Source: Pyronema omphalodes
Taxonomy: Eukaryota > Ascomycota > Pezizomycetes > Pezizales > Pyronemataceae
Reading direction: 5' to 3'
NCBI GenBank assembly: GCA_024516155.1
Contig: JAJJXM010000031.1
Location: forward strand, 186,001-250,000
DNA length: 64,000 nt
The position numbers were made by a program, and so were the translations under genes. Below, piece by piece: positions 56,629 to 64,000 of this stretch (the stretch's first letter is position 1; each line of letters opens with the position of its first letter). Below the pieces are notes generated by a model, which saw nothing but the letters and a program-made list of their open reading frames with translations, did no database searches and was not told the DNA's origin.

Positions 56629-57200
56629 GAGTTCTTGCTGGCATATGTTTTTTTATTTATTTCTTTTTTGCGAGATATATTTTGCGAAATTCTACTTTCA
56701 TGAAGATGAACCTACGGACCATGTTTACAGCGGCTTCGTTTTGTGGAAGATTGTTTTTTTTATGTTTTTTTTTTGGCAGAAGTAAATAAGAAGTAAAACG
56801 AGGGCACATGTAAAACCAAAACTAAAACGGAATTTTTTTTCTCTTTCGGTTTTTTGATTTATAAAATGGTGGAATCATTGCAGATTTAGATTTTCTATCA
56901 TTGCTGACGAACGATATCTACGAACGCCCTCGACTTTCACCCACATACACGAGTCACGTGATATTACGGGTTGCAGTGTTGCATCGTACCGATTCGTACG
57001 TACACACCCCTGCAAGCGTGCTCCATCAGCCCAGGCCCCAGCCCAGCTAAACCACCCAGCTGCTGCTGTACATAGCCTGTAGCAGCGACCTTCACTACCG
57101 CGCCGCCCCGCGACAAAACCACGAAACCCGGAAACAACGACGATTCGACCCTCACAGAACCCAAACGACCCTTCCCCTCGAACCACTTGAGTCGAATACA

Positions 57201-58020
57201 ATGTCTGATCGCGAGTTCTCTAGTTGTAAGTACTGTACTCTTTTCTTCATCATCCCGGGATTGGAACCACTTCTTCTTCTTCTTCATCGTCATCGTCATC
57301 GTCAACGTCAACGTCAAACATCTTTGGGAACTCTTTCGCTAACTTCTATGACTCGCGCAAATAAAGCCGACGATTTGTCGCTTCCTAAAGGTACGCTGGT
57401 ATATCCTTTTGCGCTTTATTACATCGGATCTTTATCTTTGAAGTTCACTTTCTACCGTTGTTGGTTCCTTTAACCTATGGTGCTGACTCCACACCAAGCT
57501 ACCGTCCAGAAAATCATCGGCGAGATTCTCTCCTCCGATATCTCCTTTGCCAAAGATGCGCGCGATCTCCTAATCGACTGTTGCGTCGAGTTCATCACCC
57601 TGATTTCCAGCGAAGCCAACGACATTGCAGAGAAAGAAGCAAAGAAAACAATTGCGTCTGAACATGTTGTCAAAGCATTGAAGGATCTTGGATTCGAGGA
57701 GTATGTGGAGCAGATTGTTGAGGTGGCTATGGAACATAAGGAACATCAGAAGGTACGGACCTTTGGAAAATCAAGAGTGATATAGCCCATGGCGAGTGAA
57801 GGGGTCATAAGCATTCTGCTTCTGAATATACCACCCTTGCTATGCTCGCCTACTCATCACAGATTTGGTCTTGTGGCTAACTATTCCATAGAGTCGTGAG
57901 AAGAAACAGACAAAGCTGGAGCAATCTGGGTTGAGTCAGGAGGAGTTACTACGGCAACAAGAAGAGCTTTTTAATGGAGCTCGTGCAAAGTTTAACCAAC
58001 AAGGAGTTCCGGAATCGTAA
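57201..58020 (+). CDS. ncb2: NC2-beta / Dr1 histone-fold transcription repressor subunit (143 aa)
   Basis: Exons 57201-57225, 57367-57390, 57499-57752 and 57892-58020 (introns 141, 108 and 139 nt). The protein starts MSDREFSSSDDLSLPKATVQ and carries a complete H2B-like histone fold at about residues 14-95: ATVQKIIGEILSSD, FAKDARDLLIDCCVEFI, SSEANDIAEKEAKKTI, EHVVKALKDLGFEEYV. A Gln-rich helical tail follows (SGLSQEELLRQQEELF), as in Dr1. NC2-beta pairs with NC2-alpha (Bur6) and binds TBP on promoters, blocking TFIIA/TFIIB entry and so repressing (or tuning) pol II transcription. The length agrees with yeast Ncb2. The small first exons make the start non-obvious, but ATG 57201 fits the conserved N-terminus. 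Confidence 0.94.
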
Positions 58021-58559
58021 TCTTCCAGCGTATTTTTTTTTTGATATTTAAAGGTGTTTTTCTTTTAAGCAGGCTAAGGATTTTCTTTTTTTTTCGGTTA
58101 GAAAGGCTGCAGAAACAGGAGGTTTGCTTTTGTGGGGGTTATTTCTTGGCGTGTTGTTTTCTATTGTACTTTGCGAGTCATTTTCGGTGGGAATTTCATA
58201 TATCCCGCAATATCTCTATAATGCTATTACGAATTCTCCTCGAATAGAGGTTAATTGTGAATGAAATTTTCTTTTCTTTTTAATACCATAACAAAATCGA
58301 ATTCCTTTCACACCTTGATGACAAACTAAAGAGAAATTGCATTTTTTTCCATCCGGTACCAGGGTAAGGGTTACTTTACTACTATTCCTTGACACCCTCC
58401 ATCATGAGTCGACGCGACTCAACGTCATAGCGTACTCGCGTTGATAACCCCGCGACCCCCCACTATCACGAAACTCACGAAAATCACAAAGAAAACAAAG
58501 AAAACAACCCCCACAAACCTCACAAACCTAACAAAGAAAACAAAACGACCCCGAATCTA
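58021..58559. other. Spacer between NC2-beta and SLH1
   Basis: About 0.5 kb with the NC2-beta 3' end (T-rich) and the SLH1 promoter. ACAAAGAAAACAA-type repeats precede the SLH1 start. Confidence 0.45.
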
Positions 58560-61500
58560 ATGGCCGACCCAACAAGCGAAGCCACCTGGTACGCCCAGCT
58601 AACCGCAATGCAAGACGCAATCGCGGCTTTGAAAGAATCGTTACCTACGGAACCTAGTATCTACGAGGCCGATCTGGGTCTGGGTCTTACGGATGATGAC
58701 TTCTCCCTGCCGGCTTCGGCTTCGGATCGTGATTCTATCTTTGATGATGATGATGGGGATGGGGGTTATGGTTCGTTTACTGATGATGATGATGAGGGGG
58801 ATGGATATTCTGGGCAAGCTGGATATTCTGGGCAAGCAGGACATTCTGGGCAAGCAGGGCAAGCAGGGCTCTTCGACCAAAATTGGCTTCGTATGCTCTG
58901 CGTCAATTTCTGTTCCAGGAAACAACATCTAGCGCCCCATGAACTAGAAACAAACATCATGCACCTACTAGAAAGCAACAACGGGGATGAACAACTATCC
59001 GGACTCCTGGCTGATGTGTTTGGATATGATGATTTAGATTTGGTGATGTTGGTTTTACAACATAGGAAGGAGATTCTTATATCTAAGGAGAAGGAGAAGG
59101 AGATGCGCATGGAACAGGAACAGGAGTTGGGAGGTGCTGAGGATGTTATGTTGAGGTTGATGACGAAGGAACAAAGAGATGAGGCGCTGAGAATCGCAGA
59201 TTTGGAACATAAGATGAAACCCCTGGGTCCAAAACTCGCGGATAAATCGGAGAATTATCCACATATCTATAGAGCTTATGCGGCGGGGAATACTATGAGT
59301 AGTTTTGGGACTAAGTATTCGCTCCCCGTTGGATCGACGGAAACACAGGAGGATAAGTATACTGAGATTAAAATCCCACCTACTAAGGTTGGAACTGTTA
59401 GGGCGGGGGAAAAGTTGGTGCTGATTAAGGAAATGGATAATCTTTGCCAGAAAACTTTTAAGGGTTATAAATCGCTGAACAGAATGCAGAGTCTGGTTTA
59501 TCCTGTCGCTTATCAGACGAATGAAAATATGCTGATTTGTGCCCCGACTGGTGCGGGTAAAACTGATGCGGCACTTTTAACTATGTTGAGAACAATTTCT
59601 CTTAACTGTGAGCCGAAACCTTGGGAGGAGCCGGATGCCGAGGGTTATTATTGTGAGAAGAATGATTTTAAGATTGTTTATGTTGCGCCTATGAAAGCGT
59701 TGGCGGCGGAAATTGTGGAGAAGATGGGAAAAAGGTTGGCATGGTTGGGAATTGAAGTCCGAGAGTTGACTGGTAAGATTGTTTATACCCTTCTGTTGAT
59801 GTTTTACTGATGGGAATGTTATAGGTGATATGCATCTCACCAAGGCGGAAATCGTTAAAACGCAAATCATCGTCACCACCCCCGAGAAATGGGATGTCAT
59901 CACCCGTAAATCTGTCGGCGATACAGAGTTGGTGGCAAAAGTCAAGCTTCTCATTTTCGACGAAGTCCACATGCTCCATGATGAGCGAGGAGCCGTTATC
60001 GAATCGTTGGTCGCTCGTACCCAGCGTCAAGTCGAAGCTACCCAGAGCATGATCCGTATCGTTGGTCTCTCTGCTACTCTTCCTAACTACGTGGATGTGG
60101 CAGAATTCTTGATGGTTAACCCCATGGCCGGTCTCTTCTATTTCGATGGATCTTTCCGTCCCGTCCCCTTGGAACAGCATTTCATCGGAGTCAAAGGCAA
60201 ACCAAACACCCGAACTTCACAAGAAAATCTCGATAAAGCCATGTACGACAAAGTTAAAGAAATGTTGCTTGAGAACCATCAAGTTATGGTGTTTGTACAT
60301 TCCCGGAAGGATACGGTTAAAACTGCCCTGGCGTTACATCAGATGGCTATGGATGATGATAGTGCGGATTTATTCGATAATAAGAATCATGAGAAATTTG
60401 AATGGGCGAAAAGAGAAATGAATTCCTCGAAAGGACGTGAACTGAGATCGTTGTTTGAGAAGGGAATGGGAGTTCATCATGCTGGTATGCTACGCTCTGA
60501 TCGTAACTTGGTGGAGAAGATTTTCTCTTGTGGTGCGATGAGGGTGCTTTGTTGTACGGCTACATTGGCCTGGGGAGTCAACTTGCCCGCTGCTGCCGTT
60601 GTTATTAAGGGAACTCAGGTTTATGATTCCAAGAAGGGAGCTTTCGGTGATCTTGGTATTCTGGATGTTTTGCAGATTTTCGGTCGTGCTGGTCGTCCTC
60701 AGTTCCAAGAGTACGGTATTGGTTTCATCATCACTACTCAGGATAAACTGGCGCATTATCTTGCCGCTGTTACCCAGCAGATTCCCATCGAGTCGAGATT
60801 GGTGGAACGTATTATCGATAACCTGAACGCCGAGATTGTTCTAGGAACCGTCACTACAATCACTGAAGCTGTTCAATGGCTTGGATACTCCTACCTCTTT
60901 GTTCGCTGGAAGAAAAACCCTATGCACTACGGTATCAGCTGGGAAGAATACGCCGAGGATCCTACCTTATCTGGAAAGAGACGAGAGCTTATCATTCGGG
61001 CTGCTAGAAGGTTGCAACAAACTCAGATGATTATTTTCGATGAGAGGACGGAAACTTTACAGCCTAAGGATATTGGAAGAATCGCAAGTAACTTTTACAT
61101 CTCCAACAACAGTATCGAAATCTTCAACCAGATGATGAAGCCAAATGCCACTGAAGCCGACGTGCTTGTCATGATCTCTTTGAGTAGTGAATTCGACCAG
61201 ATTCAAAGCAGAGACTCAGATATCCGTGAACTTGAACGGCTGAAGAGAGAAGCTTGTCATTGTCAGGTCCCGGAAAAGAAGAAGGATGAAACGACTGTTA
61301 AAGTCAAGGTCTCAGGCCCGGAAGAAAAAGACGAAAAGGGAGGAAAAGGAGGGAAGGGAAAAGACAAGGGTCCAGATATTAGCTCACATTCGAAAGTCAA
61401 TATTCTCCTGCAGTCATACATTTCAAAGGCGAATATTGAGGACTTTGCATTGGTCTCCGACTCTGGGTATGTTTCGCAAAATGCCGGAAGAATTTGTAGG

Positions 61501-64000
61501 GCCTTGTTCCAGATTGCGATGAATCGACGATGGGGAAACCTTTGTGAGGTTTTGTTGTCGTTGAGTAAGTCTATTGAAAAACGGTATGTTAATCTCCCGC
61601 CTCCTTCTCCTCTGATGATAGAGCATCGTTACTGAGTGTAATTGATTCTAGACTATGGCCATTTCAACATCCCCTATCACAATTCCCTCTCCCTATTCAT
61701 ATCATACAGAAGCTTGAAGAAAAGGAATCCACGACCTCCATCGAGGCACTTCGTGATATGGAGGTTGGCGAAATCAGCAGTCTGGTTAATAATCAACGTA
61801 TGGGTCCCGAGATTGCGAAAGCCCTCGACAACTTCCCCACTCTCAATGTGGACTGCGAGATTGCCCCATTAAACAGAGATGTTCTCCGTGTGAAGCTCTA
61901 CCTCACCGCTGAATTTAAATGGTTCGACCGTGTCCATGGTAGCTCAGAAGGCTACTGGATTTGGGTGGAAAACTCTGATACTGCAGAGATTTATCATTCG
62001 GAATACTTTATCCTCAGCAGAAAAAAGTTATTCGAAGACCATGAACTGAACTTTACTATCCCCCTTGCAGACCCTCTTCCATCGCAGATCTACGTTAGAG
62101 CTATTTCGGATAGATGGTTAGGAGCCGAGACGGTTACGCCAGTTTCGTTCCAGCATCTTATTAGACCGGATACAGAGACAATTTACACGCCTTTACTGAA
62201 CCTTCAACCGCTTCCTATTACGGCCCTCAAAAACCCAAAGGTCGAGGCAATTTATGGCCAGAAGTTCAAGTACTTCAATCCTATGCAGACACAAATTTTC
62301 CACACCTTGTATCACACCGAGCACAACGTTCTCCTTGGTTCTCCAACTGGATCTGGAAAAACTATTGCCTGTGAACTTGCCATGTGGCAAGCATTCCGCG
62401 ATCACCCAGGAAGTAAGGTCGTCTACATCGCTCCGATGAAGGCGTTGGTTAGAGAGCGTGTCAAGGACTGGAATTCAAAGTTGACGAAACCACTTGGTCT
62501 CAAACTGGTGGAGTTGACGGGAGACAATACGCCCGATACTCGCACGATTCGAGATGCAGATATCATCATCACCACTCCGGAAAAATGGGACGGTATCTCC
62601 AGATCCTGGCAGACGAGATCTTATGTCCGACAGGTCTCGTTGGTTATTATTGATGAGATTCACTTATTGGGAGGAGACCGAGGCCCGATTTTGGAAATTA
62701 TCGTCAGTCGTATGAATTACATTGCCTCGCAATCAGATTCGAAGGTTAGATTGATGGGAATGTCAACAGCTGCTGCGAACGCTCAAGATTTAGCCAATTG
62801 GTTGGGTGTTAAGGAAGGACTTTATAACTTCCAGCATTCAGTTAGACCTGTGCCATTGGAGATTTATATTGATGGGTTCGCTGAACAAACTGGCTTCTGT
62901 GCTCTCATGCAGAGTATGAACAGGCCTTCGTTTTTGGCAATTAAGCAACACTCCCCGACGAAGCCGGTTATTATCTTCGTTGCGTCCAGACGACAGACTA
63001 GATTAACTTCGAGAGACTTGATTCAGTTCTGTGGAATGGAGGATAATCCAAGAAGGTTCCTGCATATGGAGGAGGACGAGTTGCAGCAGGTACTTTATAA
63101 GGTTAAGGATGAGAACCTGAGGGAGGCTTTGCAGTTTGGTATCGGATTGCATCATGCCGGTTTAGTGGAGGCGGATCGAAACATCGCTGAGGAACTTTAC
63201 CTGAACAACAAGATCCAAATCTTGGTCGCAACCGCAACTCTTGCCTGGGGTGTCAACTTGCCCGCCCACTTGGTCGTTGTTAAGGGAACACAGTTCTACG
63301 ATGCCAAAATTGAAGGATACCGCGACATGGACCTTACCGATGTTTTGCAAATGTTAGGTCGTGCTGGTCGTCCCCAATTCGACACCAGCGGTATCGCAAA
63401 GATCTTTACTCAGGAGTCGAAGAAGAGTTTCTACAAATACTTCCTCCACCGAGGTTTCCCTGTTGAAAGCTCTCTGCACAAGGTCGTCGATGACCATTTA
63501 GGTGCTGAAGTCTCTGCGGGTACCATCACCACCAAGCAGGATGCATTGGACTACCTAACCTGGACCTTTTTCTTCCGGCGTCTCCACAAAAACCCCACTT
63601 ACTACGGCTTACAAATCCCGGCTGAAGAACAAGACTCCCTCTCTGCACAAGACGAAGCCAATAGATACCTTATTAACATTGTCAACACCTCGATGAGTGC
63701 CCTCGCCGAATCCGGTTGTATCCTCTCGCACAACAATGGCGATGTAGATCCCACACCCTTAGGAAAAATCGCATCCTACTACTACCTCTCCCACAAAACT
63801 ATTCGTTCCTTACTATCCCGTGCTAAACGAAATGCCACTTTCGCAGAGGTATTACAATGGATGTCAGTAGCCACTGAATACGACGAGCTCCCCGTCCGTC
63901 ACAACGAAGACCTCCTCAACATCGAATTATCCAAGCACCTCCCCATCCCCGCCGACGGCTTCGGAACACCCATGTGGGATCCTCACGTAAAGGCATTCTT
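58560..64000 (+). CDS. slh1: SLH1/ASCC3-type DExH RNA helicase, 3' end beyond the window
   Basis: Exons 58560-59772, 59825-61583 and 61652 to beyond 64000 (introns 52 and 68 nt); about 1773 codons are in the window with no stop. Two Ski2-like helicase cassettes are seen. The first has [43 protein letters not shown] and GRAGRPQ. It is followed by a Sec63-type region (from about [15 protein letters not shown]) with an Ig-like part. The second has [40 protein letters not shown] and LGRAGRPQF. The N-terminal [18 protein letters not shown] and the overall size favour Slh1 over Brr2. Slh1 is the helicase of the RQT complex that splits collided ribosomes in ribosome-associated quality control. The acidic N-terminus contains a small tandem repeat (GYSGQA and GHSGQA units near 58800-58870). 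Confidence 0.95.

Larger units (their letters stand above)
55122..57200. other. Repeat-rich spacer, 2.1 kb
   Basis: Holds several tandem arrays and homopolymers (listed separately). From about 56870 it becomes ordinary unique sequence and must contain the NC2-beta promoter and leader. Long frames in it are repeat artefacts. Confidence 0.5.

Overview
The window is nuclear DNA from a filamentous ascomycete (Pezizomycotina). The evidence is short GT-AG introns, mostly 45 to 140 nt, with CTAAC or CTGAC branch sites; a Zn2Cys6/fungal-specific transcription factor; dispersed single 5S rRNA genes; and fungal forms of ARP6, NC2-beta, XPT1, cytochrome b2 and SLH1. I cannot name the genus. An early-diverging class such as Pezizomycetes or Orbiliomycetes is only a guess. 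I see no transposase, reverse transcriptase, CRISPR array or virus-like gene. Coding genes were rebuilt by joining exons by hand: every multi-exon model below keeps one reading frame and ends at a stop, or at the window edge for SLH1.

Layout. 0.2-2.9 kb: Zn2Cys6 regulator (-). 4.8 kb: tRNA-Val (-). 5.0-7.2 kb: ankyrin-repeat protein (-). 7.9 kb: 5S rRNA (-). 8.5-9.6 kb: cyclase-family enzyme (+). 11.0-12.9 kb: seven-exon zinc-finger protein (+). 16.1-19.1 kb: TMEM135-like membrane protein with a long acidic tail (-). 21.4 kb: second 5S gene (-). 22.1-26.7 kb: two intronless paralogous membrane proteins of unknown family (+). 28.4 kb: second tRNA-Val (+). 28.6-30.0 kb: ARP6 (-). 32.2-33.4 kb: a Rab GTPase with a 6-nt microexon (-). 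33.4-38.6 kb: gene-poor. 38.7-40.3 kb: cytochrome b2-type lactate dehydrogenase (+). 41.1-42.1 kb: xanthine phosphoribosyltransferase (+). 42.6 kb: third tRNA-Val (+).

42.9-46.7 kb is a belt of at least a dozen different near-perfect minisatellites, most with an 8- or 9-bp unit. It runs up to a low-complexity 703-residue protein (46.7-48.9 kb, -) that carries 9-bp arrays inside its coding sequence. 50.3-54.4 kb holds a fungal LRRC40 homologue (+). Its last intron is 1054 nt long and wholly open in the upstream frame, and it encodes an internally duplicated acidic segment. A second repeat belt (54.5-56.6 kb) follows. NC2-beta (57.2-58.0 kb, +) and the SLH1/ASCC3 helicase (58.6 kb to the right edge, 3' incomplete, +) finish the window.

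Most genes are unrelated housekeeping functions, as expected for a fungal chromosome arm: chromatin and transcription (ARP6, NC2-beta), ribosome quality control (SLH1), purine salvage (XPT1), lactate oxidation (cytochrome b2) and vesicle traffic (Rab). I see no biosynthetic cluster. The points most worth following are the open 1-kb LRRC40 intron, the Rab microexon, the minisatellite belt that extends into coding sequence, the unassigned membrane-protein pair, and stem mismatches in single copies of the dispersed 5S and tRNA-Val genes.
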